The notes under the pieces are model-generated. The model worked only from the letters and a program-made list of their open reading frames with translations. It made no database searches and was not told the origin of the DNA. From Neisseria sp. Marseille-Q6792 (GTDB lineage: Bacteria > Pseudomonadota > Gammaproteobacteria > Burkholderiales > Neisseriaceae), in the NCBI RefSeq assembly GCF_943181435.1, contig NZ_OW969598.1, positions 1,612,001 through 1,676,000 on the forward strand: DNA of 64,000 bases, written 5' to 3'. Below, piece by piece: positions 30,405 to 41,066 of the stretch (its first letter is position 1; every line of letters begins with the position of its first letter). Position numbers and translations under genes: made by a program.

Positions 30405-30748
30405 CAGATAATGCTCCGTATCCAGCGGTGAACCTTGCCTGTAACCAGCAGTACGCACAAAGTGCTGGCGGAGGCGGAAACCAGTATCGAAAACCAATCG
30501 TCGGCAATCAAATCCAAATAGCTGATGACGGCAACGCAGGGCGGAACGAGGAACAGCGTCAGGTTTGCCATCAGCGCGTCGGTAAGCTGTTGCAGCCAAG
30601 ACGTTTTGACCCAACCCGCCTGCAAAAGCGCAAACAGCACGCCCATGCCGACGATGCTGCCGGGCAGTTTGATGCCTGCTAGGAAAACGGCGGTTTCGCC
30701 GACGGCGAGGCAGCCGAGGATGATGAGGAGCGCGCGGATGATGTTCAT
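30404..30748 (-). CDS. lrgA: CidA/LrgA holin-like protein
   Basis: The 114-residue protein has four hydrophobic helices and the family pattern KLPGSIVGMGVLFALLQAG followed by LFLVPPCVAVISY. It oligomerises like a phage holin in the inner membrane and pairs with LrgB, encoded directly downstream. Length is typical. Confidence 0.9.
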   Translation of the reverse strand: MNIIRALLIILGCLAVGETAVFLAGIKLPGSIVGMGVLFALLQAGWVKTSWLQQLTDALMANLTLFLVPPCVAVISYLDLIADDWFSILVSASASTLCVLLVTGKVHRWIRSII

Positions 30749-30854
30749 GTTGTGTGTCTGTCTTTTGACGGCGTTGTGATAAATTTTGTTAACTGTTTAA
30801 TCATAACGTCAAATATGCCGTCTGAAAAGCCGAAGCCGCGCACAAACGCAAAAA

Positions 30855-30892
30855 CGGCACGGTTAAACCGTGCCGCAGCAACCGGGGCGTGT
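30855..30892 (-). terminator. intrinsic terminator
   Basis: CGGCACGGTT and AACCGTGCCG (30855-30875) form a stem which, read on the minus strand, is followed by TTTTT. It closes the 72-residue gene and the NlpC gene. Confidence 0.75.
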
Positions 30893-31111
30893 TCAGACTT
30901 TGCGGTAGGGATTTTCCAAACCTTCAATCAGCGCGAGCAGGTAATCGCGCAACTGACGTTCGCCGCAACCCATCAGCAGCGCGTCTTCAAATGCGTCTTG
31001 TGCCGTCTGATACAGTTCGGACATATTTTCGGTCATCACTTTGACTTTTTCGGTACAGGACACGATCTGTCCGTCATCGTCGTACCATTTGGGCATTTCG
31101 GGCATACTCAT
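30893..31111 (-). CDS. conserved hypothetical 72-residue protein
   Basis: The small acidic soluble protein (MSMPEMPKWYDDDGQIVSCT...) has two cysteines. Its helical second half (AFEDALLMGCGERQLRDYLL ALIEGLENPYR) ends with basic residues. No domain is recognised. It follows the NlpC/P60 gene by 18 bases on the same strand and precedes a terminator, so the pair is probably one transcript. Confidence 0.75.
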   Translation of the reverse strand: MSMPEMPKWYDDDGQIVSCTEKVKVMTENMSELYQTAQDAFEDALLMGCGERQLRDYLLALIEGLENPYRKV

Positions 31112-31129
31112 TGCGTATTCCTTGGGAAA

Positions 31130-31711
31130 TCAGTTCAGAAAGCGGGACGGGTCGTTTTTCTTGACCCGGCGGGCGAACGCATATTTGCCGCTCCAATATT
31201 TGTGGCTCAGGCTGGTGATTTCGATATTTTTCCCTGTGCGCGGCGCGTGGATGAAGCGGTCGTTGCCGATATAAAGCCCGACATGGGAAATGCGGCTGCC
31301 GCCGAGCGTGCGGAAAAACACCATATCCCCGGGCTGCAATTCGCTTCGGGCAACCGGCGTACCCATCTGTGCCTGTTCTGCCGACGTGCGCGGCAGGTTG
31401 ATGCCCATGGCGCGTTTGAAGATGTGCTGCATGAAGCCGCTGCAATCAAAACCGGTAGAAACCGATGTGCCGCCGTAGCGGTAGGCAACACCCAAAAGCC
31501 CCATCGCATTGCCGATCAGTTCGTCGGCGGAACCTGAAGTACGGTCATTATTAGTGCGGGCGGTTTGGGCGTATTGCCCGTTTTCGGCAAACTGTCTGAG
31601 AATCTGCTCGCGGCTGCTGAGCAGGTTGGTCAACTCGTCGGCAAGGGCGGGGCGGACGGCAAATACCAGCCACAAAACCGCCCAAACTGCCGGTTTGAAA
31701 AAAGAATCCAT
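31130..31711 (-). CDS. NlpC/P60-family peptidoglycan hydrolase
   Basis: The 193-residue protein has a signal peptide (cleavage near ARPALADE) and an NlpC/P60 domain at about 65-180. The catalytic Cys is in TGFDCSGFMQH and the His in ISHVGLYIGN, with the third residue in RFIHAPRTG. Such enzymes cut D-glutamyl-diaminopimelate bonds in peptidoglycan stems in the periplasm. By position it corresponds to the meningococcal antigen GNA2001, from memory. It is divergent from hslO across about 240 bases. Confidence 0.9.
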   Translation of the reverse strand: MDSFFKPAVWAVLWLVFAVRPALADELTNLLSSREQILRQFAENGQYAQTARTNNDRTSGSADELIGNAMGLLGVAYRYGGTSVSTGFDCSGFMQHIFKRAMGINLPRTSAEQAQMGTPVARSELQPGDMVFFRTLGGSRISHVGLYIGNDRFIHAPRTGKNIEITSLSHKYWSGKYAFARRVKKNDPSRFLN

Positions 31712-31955
31712 ATCGGTGTTTCCGCGCAGGAGGCATCGTGCCGCCGTGCGATGTTATGCTGTATCAGTCGAAAATATCTTGTTGATTGTATATAAAAAAA
31801 CGGCTGTTTGGCAAAAAACGGCTTGTTAGATTGAGTTAATGTATTGATTTTTATATAATTTATTGGGAGCTTGGGAAACGTACCCGCCGTCCGCCTTGTT
31901 TTCGCGCCGACCGCAACCATATATCCGCCATCCGAACAATCAATTAGAGAGAATA

Positions 31956-32864
31956 ATGAATCAAACCGTCATCAACCACGCCGATGTGCGTACCCGCTTT
32001 ATCTTCGACGATATGCCCGTGCGCGGGCTGCACGTCCGTCTGGAAAACGTGTGGCAGCACATTGTAAAACAGAAAAACTATCCTTCCGCCATCCGCCGCG
32101 CCTTGGGCGAGTTGTTGGCTGCCGGCGTTCTGCTGTCGGGCAACCTCAAAAACGAAGGCACGCTGATTGTGCAGGTTCAGGGGCAGGGGCGGCTGAAAAT
32201 GCTGGTTGCGGAAGCGACTTCCGACCGTACCGTCCGTGCAACCGCGCGTTGGGACGAGGCGGCAGAAATCGGTGAAGATGAAAGTTTGGCCGATCTTTTG
32301 GGCGAGGGCGGCGTATTCGTGCTGACGCTGCAGCCCAAAGACGGCGAACCCTGGCAGGGTGTAGTGCCTTTGGAAGGCGACGGTATCGCGCAAATGTTGG
32401 TGAACTATATGAAACGTTCCGAACAGCTTGATACGCACATCGTCCTGTCTGCAAGCGACGAAGCGGCGGGCGGTCTGCTGGTGCAGCGTCTGCCTGAAGA
32501 GGTGTTGGATGAAGAGGCATGGGAACACGTCAGTACGCTGGCGCGCACGCTGACGGCGGGCGAGCTGGCAGAATTGGATGCGCAACATGTTTTGTACCGC
32601 CTGTTCCACGAAACGCCGCCGCGCGTATTCGAGCCGGAAACGTTTGAATTTTCATGTACCTGTTCTCGGGGCAAGGTCAGCGATATGCTGCTGATGCTGG
32701 GCGGGGAAGAAGTCGGCGGCGTGGTGGCGGAACAAGGCAGCATCGAGATTGATTGCGACTTCTGCCACAGCAAATATGTGTTTGACGAAACCGATGTCAA
32801 TGCGCTGTTCGGTGCGGATGTGGTCGGCGTTGCCCGAGAGCAGTCCCGACATACCGTCCAATAA
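31956..32864 (+). CDS. hslO: redox-regulated chaperone Hsp33
   Basis: The 302-residue protein has the Hsp33 N-terminal domain, with the conserved GELLAAGVLLSGNLKNEGTL, and a C-terminal zinc switch: FSCTCSRGK and later IDCDFCHSKYVF, i.e. CxC then CxxC. Oxidation of these cysteines releases zinc and activates holdase activity during oxidative stress. The start at 31956 (MNQTVINHADVRTRFIFDD) begins the family homology and has GAGAGAATA before it. Confidence 0.95.
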   Translation: MNQTVINHADVRTRFIFDDMPVRGLHVRLENVWQHIVKQKNYPSAIRRALGELLAAGVLLSGNLKNEGTLIVQVQGQGRLKMLVAEATSDRTVRATARWDEAAEIGEDESLADLLGEGGVFVLTLQPKDGEPWQGVVPLEGDGIAQMLVNYMKRSEQLDTHIVLSASDEAAGGLLVQRLPEEVLDEEAWEHVSTLARTLTAGELAELDAQHVLYRLFHETPPRVFEPETFEFSCTCSRGKVSDMLLMLGGEEVGGVVAEQGSIEIDCDFCHSKYVFDETDVNALFGADVVGVAREQSRHTVQ

Positions 32865-32889
32865 TCTTGTGTAACAAAGATAAATAGTC

Positions 32890-32953
32890 AAATGCCGTCT
32901 GAAAATCCCCACAGAGTGTTTCAGACGGCATTTTCATGTGTTTCAGACGGCAT
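32890..32953. terminator. DUS inverted pair plus third copy
   Basis: Uptake sequences at 32892-32903 and 32920-32931 form a hairpin between convergent hslO and mgtE. A further copy (32942-32953) touches the mgtE stop. Confidence 0.8.
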
Positions 32954-34408
32954 TTAAAGCAGGAACAGGGTGGCGAGACCCAAGAAAATCAGGAAGCCGC
33001 CGGAATCCGTTACCGCCGTAATCAGCACCGAGCTGCCCAGCGCGGGGTCGCGTCCGAACTTTTCCATTACCACGGGAATCAATACGCCGACGGTTGCCGC
33101 CAGCAGCAGGTTGAGCGTCATCGCGGCAATCATAACCAGCCCGATGCCGAGGCTGCCGTAAAGCAGCCATGAAACCGCGCCCATGACCGTCCCCCAGATA
33201 ATGCCGTTGACCAAGGCGACGCCGACTTCTTTTTTCAACAGCCTGCCTGCCTGCATGCCTGTCAACTGCCCCATCGCCATCGCGCGGACAATCATGGTGA
33301 TGGTTTGGTTGCCGGAGTTGCCGCCTATGCCGGCAACGATGGGCATCAGTGCGGCGAGTGCGACGATTTTTTCGATGCTGCCTTCAAACGCGCCGATGAC
33401 GCGGCTGGCGAGGAAGGCGGTGCAGAGGTTGACGGCGAGCCACATCCAGCGGTTTTTGACGGAATCCAAGACGGGGGCGAACAGGTCTTCCTCTTCCTGC
33501 AAACCTGCCATGTTCAACATATCGGCTTCGGATTCTTCGCGGATTACGTCCACCATCTCGTCAACGGTAATCCTGCCGATGAGCTTTTTGTTTTCATCGA
33601 CGACGGGCGCGGTAACCAAGTCGTAGCGTTCAAACGCCTGCGCCGCTTCTTCCACGTCGTCTTCGGCGCGGAAACGCACGACATCTTTCGCCATCACGTT
33701 TTCCACCAAATCTTCGGGATCGGCGACCAAAAGTTTGCGGATGGGCAGTACGCCCTGTAAAACATCGTTTTCGTCAACCACGAAGATTTTATCCGTGTGG
33801 TCGGGCAGGCTGTCGAAGCGGCGCAGATAGCGCAGCACCACTTCACAGGCGACATCGGCGCGGATGCTGACCAATTCGAAGTCCATAATCGCACCGACTT
33901 GGTTGTCTTCGTAGGACATTGCCGCCTTGACTTGGGCGCGTTCTTCTTCATCGCGCGTCTGTAAGGCTTCATAAACCACTTGGTGCGGCAAATCGTCTGC
34001 CAGTTCCGCCAATTCGTCCGCGTCTAAATCATCGACCGCCGCCAACAATTCGTCTTTGTCCATCGACTCGATCAGCGTTTCGCGCACCGCGTCGGATACT
34101 TCCAGCAGCACTTCGCCGTCGTCTTCCGGTTTGACCAGAATCCAGACGATATTGCGTTCGCGCGGCGGCAGCGATTCCAATACCGCTGCCACGTCGGCAG
34201 GGTGCAGCTCGCTCAAGAGGACGGTCAGCTCGGTCAGCTTGTCGCTCAGCGGCGCGTCTTCGAGCGGTGTGCCGTTTTCGATTTGTTCAAAAGCAGGTTC
34301 GAGGATTTCGCAGAGGGAGTGGACACGGTCGAAATCGGCGGAAACGCGTTCTACATCGTTTTCGATACCGTCGTTTTCAAGGTTCGGAGGGGTTTGTTCG
34401 ATGCTCAT
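32954..34408 (-). CDS. mgtE: magnesium transporter MgtE
   Basis: The 484-residue protein has an acidic N-domain (to about 170, ELHPADVAAVLESLPPRERN), a pair of CBS domains (about 175-290, ending IGRITVDEMVDVIREE) and five C-terminal helices. The signature PIVAGIGGNSGNQTITMIVR lines the pore. MgtE is a Mg2+ channel closed by Mg2+ binding to the N and CBS domains. Length and order are normal. Confidence 0.95.
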   Translation of the reverse strand: MSIEQTPPNLENDGIENDVERVSADFDRVHSLCEILEPAFEQIENGTPLEDAPLSDKLTELTVLLSELHPADVAAVLESLPPRERNIVWILVKPEDDGEVLLEVSDAVRETLIESMDKDELLAAVDDLDADELAELADDLPHQVVYEALQTRDEEERAQVKAAMSYEDNQVGAIMDFELVSIRADVACEVVLRYLRRFDSLPDHTDKIFVVDENDVLQGVLPIRKLLVADPEDLVENVMAKDVVRFRAEDDVEEAAQAFERYDLVTAPVVDENKKLIGRITVDEMVDVIREESEADMLNMAGLQEEEDLFAPVLDSVKNRWMWLAVNLCTAFLASRVIGAFEGSIEKIVALAALMPIVAGIGGNSGNQTITMIVRAMAMGQLTGMQAGRLLKKEVGVALVNGIIWGTVMGAVSWLLYGSLGIGLVMIAAMTLNLLLAATVGVLIPVVMEKFGRDPALGSSVLITAVTDSGGFLIFLGLATLFLL

Positions 34409-34592
34409 AAATGCTCCGCCCGCCGTGTGCGGGGAGGCATTCCGGCGGGATGGTTATTGTCGTTTGGAATCGGAAGGGGTGTTCAGTAAAAACGAACTGG
34501 GAAGGTCCATAATAAAAGCCTGACGGTACAGGCGCAGGGTTGGAAACGGCACTATTCTACTCTCTTTTGGAACGGTTTACTATTTTTAACGC

Positions 34593-34629
34593 AAATGCCG
34601 TCTGAAACGTGGGTTTCAGACGGCATTTT
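34593..34629. terminator. inverted DUS pair
   Basis: AAATGCCGTCTGAAAC and complement form the terminator of gloB. Confidence 0.82.
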
Positions 34630-34641
34630 TCGGAGGGCAGG

Positions 34642-35394
34642 TCAGCGGTAGGCGTTTTTCAGTTCGCGCAGGGCGGCGAATACTTCCAAACCGCTGTTCA
34701 GCGTTTTGCCGACCAGGGCTTCGGCACGTTGGCGGACGGTGGGGATTTCTGTCCGTAAGAACGGGTTGACGCGGCGTTCGTGGGCGAGGGTAACGGGCAG
34801 GGTTGGCGTGTGTTCTGCCGCCTTCAATGCCGTCTGAATGTCGGCGTTGTCCGGCTCGATATGGGCGGCGAAACGCAGGTTGGCGGCGGTGTATTCGTGC
34901 GCCGGATAGAATAGGGTGCCTTCGGGTAATTGGTTGAACCGTTGGAAGCTGTCGTAAAGTTGTTCGACCGTACCGGTGAACACGCGTCCGCAGCCTGCGG
35001 AAAAAAGGGTGTCGCCGCAAAAGACGTGTATGCCGTCTGAAGTTTCCATGAGGTAGCTGATGTGGCGGTCGGTATGGCCCGGGGTTGCCCAAACGGTGAT
35101 TAACCCTTCGCCGAAGGTAAATTGGGTGCCTGCAGTTACGGTGTGGGTGGCGGCTTCGATGTCGGTTTCACCGTAAACGGGCGATTCCATGTAGCCGCGC
35201 CACAGTGCGGCAGCACCGCCTTCGTGGTCGGGGTGGGGGTGAGTTACCCATGTTTGGGCAAGCATGAGTCGGTTGCGGACGAGGAATTCCAATACGGGTG
35301 TGGGGTCGGAGGGGTCGACGCAGACGGCATGGTTGCCTTCCTGTATCATCCAAATGTAGTTGTCGGTCAAGGCTTTGACGGGTGTGATTTTCAT
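34642..35394 (-). CDS. gloB: hydroxyacylglutathione hydrolase (glyoxalase II)
   Basis: The 250-residue metallo-beta-lactamase-fold enzyme has the metal motif THPHPDHEGG (HxHxDH) near residue 57. Further ligands are in TPGHTDRHISYL and FCGDTLFSAGCGR. It hydrolyses S-lactoylglutathione to lactate and glutathione, completing methylglyoxal detoxification. Arg-Lys residues that bind glutathione are expected in the shorter C-terminal domain (HERRVNPFLRTE). Confidence 0.94.
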   Translation of the reverse strand: MKITPVKALTDNYIWMIQEGNHAVCVDPSDPTPVLEFLVRNRLMLAQTWVTHPHPDHEGGAAALWRGYMESPVYGETDIEAATHTVTAGTQFTFGEGLITVWATPGHTDRHISYLMETSDGIHVFCGDTLFSAGCGRVFTGTVEQLYDSFQRFNQLPEGTLFYPAHEYTAANLRFAAHIEPDNADIQTALKAAEHTPTLPVTLAHERRVNPFLRTEIPTVRQRAEALVGKTLNSGLEVFAALRELKNAYR

Positions 35395-35441
35395 GAGTGT
35401 TCCTCGGTGGAAGGATACCGTTTAAAGGACGGTGTGCCGGG

Positions 35442-35471
35442 ATGCCGTCTGAAATATTCTTCAGACGGCAT
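35442..35471. terminator. inverted DUS pair
   Basis: Hairpin of two uptake sequences after the purL stop. Confidence 0.8.
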
Positions 35472-35488
35472 TGGTTTGAGTAGGGTGG

Positions 35489-38400
35489 TTAGCCCAAAGC
35501 TTTTCTTGCACCGGCAAAGAGACGGTACCAGCCGGACAATTCCGTCCAGTCTTCCGGTTTCCAGCTCATTTGCGCGGCACGGTACACGCGTTCCGGATGC
35601 GGCATCATGATGGTCACGCGGCCGTCGGCGTTGGTCACACCGGCAATACCTTGCGGCGAGCCGTTAGGGTTGAGCGGATAAGTTTGGGTAACCTGGTTTT
35701 GACCGTCCACATATTGCAACGCAATGCCCAAATTGGTAGAAATATTGCCGCCGTGAAGCGCGAAATCGGCGCGGCCTTCGCCGTGGCTGACGACGACGGG
35801 CAGGCTGGAGCCTTGCATTTCGTTCAGAATCAGGGAGACTGATTTGGGGACGTGAACCATGCTCAGGCGCGCTTCAAACTGTTCGCTCAAGTTGCGTTTG
35901 AATTTAGGCCATGCTTCTGTACCCGGGATAATTTCGGCAAGGTTGCTGACCATTTGACAGCCGTTGCACACGCCCAATGTCAGCGTGTTCGGATCGGCAA
36001 AGAAGGCAGCAAACTGGTCGCGCAGAGCAGGGTGGAACAGAATCGATTTCGCCCAGCCTTCGCCCGCGCCGAGTACGTCGCCGTAGCTGAAGCCGCCGCA
36101 CGCCGCCAGCATTTTGAAGTCGGCAAGGTGGACGCGGCCTGCCATCAGGTCGGACATATGCACGTCGTAGGCATCGAATCCGGCGCGCGTGAAGGCGGCG
36201 GCCATTTCGATTTGCCCGTTCACGCCCTGTTCGCGCAGGATGGCGATTTTGGGTTTCGCGCCGCTGTTGACAAACGGCGCGGCGATGTCTTCGTTCACGT
36301 CAAATTTCACGTCGGCAAATAATGCGCTGCGTTCGTTGTCGCCAATCAGGGCGAACTCGCTGTCGGCGCAGGCAGGGTTGTCGCGCAGTTTTTGAATGGC
36401 GTGAGAAGTTTCCTGCCATGCGCGTTGCAGGTCGGCGCGGGTTTGTTCTAGGAAATAACCGTAACCAAAGAAAGAAACAGATTCATTGTCAAAATCAGGA
36501 GAGCCAATCCAGCTTACTGCATCGATTAAGTTGGCTGCTTTAAATGCTGCATTAACGTAATCTCTATCTTTTTGGCGAATTTGGATAACCGCACCTAATT
36601 CTTCATTGAATAAGATTTTAATGGCGGCATGATTATAAAGTTCGTCAGATAAGTCTTCGGCCGGGTCGCCTTGGAAATCCGGGTGATGAATCGGCAGGAA
36701 TTTATCCATCAGGCAATCTATATCGGCACTGATACCGCACCGCCCCGCAAACGCCATCTCCGCCAGCGTCGCAAACAAACCGCCGTCGCTGCGGTCGTGA
36801 TACGCCAAAAGTTTGTCCTCGGCGACAAGCTGTTGAATCACGTTGTAAAACGCTTTCAGACGGCCTGTGTCGTCCAAATCGGGCGCGTCGCCGCTCATAT
36901 TGTTATAGACCTGACCGAATGCCGAGCCGCCCATACGCGCTTTGCCAAAGCCTAAATCGATAAACAGCAATACGCTGTCTTCGACGTTTTTCAATTCGGG
37001 CGTAACGGTTTTGCGCACGTCTTGAACCGGCGCGAACGCAGAGATAATCAGGCTTAAAGGCGAAACCACGGATTTTTGTTCGCCGCCATCCTGCCAAACG
37101 GTTTTCATCGACAGGCTGTCTTTGCCCACGGGAATGCTCAAATCCAATGCCTGACAGGCTTTAGAAACGGCTTCGACGGTGCGGTAGAGTTTTTCGTCTT
37201 CGCCTTCGTTGCCGCATGCCGCCATCCAGTTGGCGGAGAGCTTGATATTGCCGATGTCGCCGATATTGACCGCCGCGATATTGGTGATGGCCTCGCCGAC
37301 GCACATTCTGCCCGAGGCGGGCGCGTCAAACAGGGCGACGGTCGGTTTTTCGCCCATAGACATCGCTTCGCCGCGATAGGTGTTGAAGCCCATCATGGTC
37401 ACGGCGCAGTCGGCTACCGGGGTTTGGTATTTGCCGACCATTTGATCGCGGTGGGTCATGCCGCCGACACTGCGGTCACCGATGGTAATCAGGAAGTTTT
37501 TGGCGGCTACGGTAGGCAGGCGCAAAACGCGGTAGGTGGCTTCGGTAATGTCGATATCGCCGGCGTTAAACGGTTTTTTAGACGGCGTAACTGTTTTGTC
37601 GGTGCGCGTGGTTTTGGGCGGTTTGCCGAGCAAGACGTTCAGCGGCAAATCGACGGGATTGTTGGAGAACAAATCGTCGCGCACTTTCAAATGACCGTCG
37701 TTGGTCGCCGTGCCGACTACGGCAAACGGGCAGCGTTCGCGTTCGCAGATGGCGCGGAAGGCATCCAAATCTTTTTCCAAAATCGACAAGACATAACGCT
37801 CTTGCGATTCGTTGCACCAGATTTGCAAAGGCGTTAAACCGTGTTCTTCCAACGGCACTTCGCGCAGCTTGAATACCGCGCCGCGTCCGGCATCGTTGAC
37901 CAGTTCGGGGAAGGCGTTGGACAAGCCGCCAGCGCCGACGTCGTGGATGGAAATAATCGGGTTTTGGTCGCCGAGCTGCCAGCAGCGGTCGATGACTTCT
38001 TGCGCGCGGCGTTCGATTTCGGGGTTGCCGCGTTGTACGGAGTTGAAGTCCAAAGAGGCGTCGTTTGTGCCGGTATTCATAGAAGAAGCCGCGCCGCCGC
38101 CCAAGCCGATAAGCATGCCCGGACCACCCAGTTGGATCAGTAACGCGCCTTCGGGGATTTCGTCTTTATGTGTTTGCTGTGCCTGAATGCTGCCCAAGCC
38201 GCCCGCAATCATAATCGGTTTGTGGTAGCCGCGAACCTGACCGTCGAACTTCTCTTCAAAAGTGCGGAAGTAGCCCAAGAGGTTCGGGCGGCCGAATTCG
38301 TTGTTGAACGCCGCGCCGCCGATGGGGCCTTCGATCATGATGTCCAGCGGCGAGGAAATATGTTCCGGCTTGCCGTAGTCTTGTTCCCACGGCTGTTTGA

Positions 38401-39445
38401 GGTCGGGGATGTTGAGGTTGGACACGGTAAAGCCGGTCAGGCCCGCTTTCGGGCGTGAGCCTTTGCCCGTTGCGCCTTCGTCGCGGATTTCGCCGCCCGC
38501 GCCCGTTGCCGCACCGGCAAACGGCGCGATGGCGGTCGGGTGGTTGTGTGTTTCCACTTTCATGATGATATGTGTGTCTTCCTCGTGGAAACGGTAGCCT
38601 TGGTTTTCCGCCGCATTCGGATAGAAACGCTCGATTTTTGCGCCTTCGATTACGGACGAATTGTCTTTATAAGCGACGACCGTGCCTTCGGGATGCGCGT
38701 TGTTCGTGTCGCGTATCATACCGAAGAGGGATTTCGGCTGTTTTTCGCCGTTGAGGATGAAGTCGGCGTTGAAGATTTTGTGGCGGCAGTGTTCGCTGTT
38801 TGCCTGCGCGAACATCATCAATTCAACATCGGACGGATTGCGCTGCAAAGCCTGATAGTTTTCAACCAGATAATCGATTTCGTCGGCGGAGAGTGCCAAA
38901 CCCATTTCGGTATTGGCTTTGACCAAAGCCTCTTTACCGCCGCCCAAAACATCGACGCTGGAGAAAGTTTCGGATTCGAGATGGTGGAATAATTTGGATG
39001 CCGTCTGAAAATCGGGCAATACGGATTCGGTCATGCGGTCGTGCAGCAAAGCCGCCCATTGCTGTTTCTGTTCATCATTCAGACGACCTTCCAGCCACAC
39101 CGCCATGCCGCGCTCGATGCGCTCGATGCCTGCCAAACCGCAGTTTTCCGCGATATTGGTCGCCTTGGAAGCCCACGGCGAAATCGTACCCAAACGGGGC
39201 GTGACCAAAAACAAATGCAAGCCCTCGCGCGCTTTTGGCGTTTGTTCAACGCTTTGCGCCGCCAACAAGGCTTGCAGTTTTTCGACAGTCGCGGCATCCA
39301 ATGCTTTCTCGCTGCCGACGAAATACCAAAATTCGCTGCTTAATTTGACTTCGGGCAGGCCGAGTGCGGCGGCTTTTTGCAAGAGTTTTTCAACACGGAA
39401 ATCGGAAAGGGCGGTAACGCCGCGCAAGGGCAACACAACAGACAT
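35489..39445 (-). CDS. purL: phosphoribosylformylglycinamidine synthase
   Basis: The 1318-residue large type PurL catalyses the fourth step of purine synthesis, making FGAM from FGAR, glutamine and ATP. The synthase domains contain [20 protein letters not shown] and [20 protein letters not shown]. The C-terminal glutaminase (from about 1060) has the catalytic Cys in [13 protein letters not shown] and the His/Glu in [13 protein letters not shown]. Length matches the gamma/beta-proteobacterial enzyme. It also contains the uptake variant AGGTCGTCTGAA on its coding strand, near 39075. Confidence 0.97.
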   Translation of the reverse strand: MSVVLPLRGVTALSDFRVEKLLQKAAALGLPEVKLSSEFWYFVGSEKALDAATVEKLQALLAAQSVEQTPKAREGLHLFLVTPRLGTISPWASKATNIAENCGLAGIERIERGMAVWLEGRLNDEQKQQWAALLHDRMTESVLPDFQTASKLFHHLESETFSSVDVLGGGKEALVKANTEMGLALSADEIDYLVENYQALQRNPSDVELMMFAQANSEHCRHKIFNADFILNGEKQPKSLFGMIRDTNNAHPEGTVVAYKDNSSVIEGAKIERFYPNAAENQGYRFHEEDTHIIMKVETHNHPTAIAPFAGAATGAGGEIRDEGATGKGSRPKAGLTGFTVSNLNIPDLKQPWEQDYGKPEHISSPLDIMIEGPIGGAAFNNEFGRPNLLGYFRTFEEKFDGQVRGYHKPIMIAGGLGSIQAQQTHKDEIPEGALLIQLGGPGMLIGLGGGAASSMNTGTNDASLDFNSVQRGNPEIERRAQEVIDRCWQLGDQNPIISIHDVGAGGLSNAFPELVNDAGRGAVFKLREVPLEEHGLTPLQIWCNESQERYVLSILEKDLDAFRAICERERCPFAVVGTATNDGHLKVRDDLFSNNPVDLPLNVLLGKPPKTTRTDKTVTPSKKPFNAGDIDITEATYRVLRLPTVAAKNFLITIGDRSVGGMTHRDQMVGKYQTPVADCAVTMMGFNTYRGEAMSMGEKPTVALFDAPASGRMCVGEAITNIAAVNIGDIGNIKLSANWMAACGNEGEDEKLYRTVEAVSKACQALDLSIPVGKDSLSMKTVWQDGGEQKSVVSPLSLIISAFAPVQDVRKTVTPELKNVEDSVLLFIDLGFGKARMGGSAFGQVYNNMSGDAPDLDDTGRLKAFYNVIQQLVAEDKLLAYHDRSDGGLFATLAEMAFAGRCGISADIDCLMDKFLPIHHPDFQGDPAEDLSDELYNHAAIKILFNEELGAVIQIRQKDRDYVNAAFKAANLIDAVSWIGSPDFDNESVSFFGYGYFLEQTRADLQRAWQETSHAIQKLRDNPACADSEFALIGDNERSALFADVKFDVNEDIAAPFVNSGAKPKIAILREQGVNGQIEMAAAFTRAGFDAYDVHMSDLMAGRVHLADFKMLAACGGFSYGDVLGAGEGWAKSILFHPALRDQFAAFFADPNTLTLGVCNGCQMVSNLAEIIPGTEAWPKFKRNLSEQFEARLSMVHVPKSVSLILNEMQGSSLPVVVSHGEGRADFALHGGNISTNLGIALQYVDGQNQVTQTYPLNPNGSPQGIAGVTNADGRVTIMMPHPERVYRAAQMSWKPEDWTELSGWYRLFAGARKALG

Positions 39446-39668
39446 AATTCGGCTCTCAAATGCGGTTGGGAAAATGTCATTATACGCGAAAAGGACGGTT
39501 TCGTTAGCGTGTGTAAGCGGAAAAATGTTTACAATTTTACAAATACAATCAATGTAAAAACCTTTGTCATGTCAGTCGCGTTCTGAGAAATGTAATTTAT
39601 ATTCTGAAATATAGTAAAATCACGTCCGCTTTTGAAATTGTTTGGACAAGCTAAGAAGGAGTTATGCA

Positions 39669-40004
39669 ATGTTTATTGTTTGGAGTGGGAAGGGGCTTTT
39701 GGTTGTTTTGTCTCTGATTATCGGAGTTATCTGTGGTTTTGCCTTGGGAGATTGGTTGAAAGATGCAATTTCCTCAAATTTCGTTTTTATGTTAAGCCTT
39801 TGTATTGCCGCACTTTGCAACTACTTCTTTAGTAAGTGGTTTATTTCCGATAAAGTAAAAACCTATACTGACAATGAAACAGGAGAAATAATCGGCGTGA
39901 GAGACAACTCAAGCCTGTTTTTTCTGCGCAACCGGTATTGGACATGGATTTTCGTCTTTTTGGCTGCTGTTTTTTTTGTAATGTTCATAATCGAACAATT
40001 TTAG
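39669..40004 (+). CDS. hypothetical three-helix membrane protein
   Basis: The 111-residue protein has hydrophobic segments at about 3-27, 38-58 and 90-108, with a short polar loop (SDKVKTYTDNETGEIIGVRD) between the second and third. No family is recognised. ATG 39669 is chosen because AAGGAG lies seven bases upstream. It is AT-richer than purL and glnB on its sides and has no uptake-sequence terminator, which may mean recent arrival. Confidence 0.7.
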   Translation: MFIVWSGKGLLVVLSLIIGVICGFALGDWLKDAISSNFVFMLSLCIAALCNYFFSKWFISDKVKTYTDNETGEIIGVRDNSSLFFLRNRYWTWIFVFLAAVFFVMFIIEQF

Positions 40005-40097
40005 CAACGAGGCGTTGATATGTATGTTTTGCATGTCAAACACATTGTTTTATCGGACAGTAATCCCCGCAGGATGTCGACTCAAGAATTTCCGTAG

Positions 40098-40466
<369 letters not shown>

Positions 40467-40481
40467 GCGTTTGGAATGGAA

Positions 40482-40520
40482 ATGCCGTCTGAAACGCGGA
40501 ATACCCCTTTTCAGACGGCA
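40482..40520. terminator. inverted DUS pair
   Basis: Uptake sequences at 40482-40493 and 40510-40520 form the glnB terminator. Confidence 0.8.
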
Positions 40521-40560
40521 GGAAAACACCACCCTGCCAATAATTCAAGGAAAACCAATT

Positions 40561-41034
40561 ATGCCTGTTTCACATCCTTATTTTGAAACCTTATCGGCAG
40601 GAAGCCCGGAAAACGGACCGGACGTTTGCTGGGAACGCGAGCTGCCTGTCAACGGCGATACCGTCGAAGTTTGTTTATGGACTGGCGGCGACGATGAACT
40701 GACTGCCGAAAAATTAGACGCATTCGCCGCGTTTTTAGCGCGTTTGGAAGAAGCGGACAAAATGGCCCGCGCTGCCATTGCCGAATATTTAACCGAAGAC
40801 GGCGAATATTTGAATTTCCACATCACTGAAATAGAAGATGCGGACTACCCCGACAACCCCGAAGAATTTGCCCGCGCCATGCGTTTGGAGAGCATCTCTT
40901 TATGGACGGAGGAACTGCCAGACTGCGACTCGATTGTGATGGACTACATGATAGACCGAGAAAAAAGCGACGAAATACTGGCCGTCAAACTGTTCGCCGA
41001 CGGCGGCATATGCGGCATCGACTGGGAAAGTTAG
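40561..41034 (+). CDS. DUF2004-like acidic protein
   Basis: The 157-residue soluble, strongly acidic protein (MPVSHPYFETLSAGSPENG...) has the ending FADGGICGIDWES and a SIVMDYMIDREKSDEILAVK segment that I associate with DUF2004. The family has no known function; some members are immunity-like proteins. The start has AAGGAAAACC before it. It converges on the fet ATPase gene with only 32 bases between, the site where some meningococci carry nadA. Confidence 0.75.
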   Translation: MPVSHPYFETLSAGSPENGPDVCWERELPVNGDTVEVCLWTGGDDELTAEKLDAFAAFLARLEEADKMARAAIAEYLTEDGEYLNFHITEIEDADYPDNPEEFARAMRLESISLWTEELPDCDSIVMDYMIDREKSDEILAVKLFADGGICGIDWES

Positions 41035-41066
41035 CCCCTTTTCAGACGGCATTTTCTTTTTGAGCT

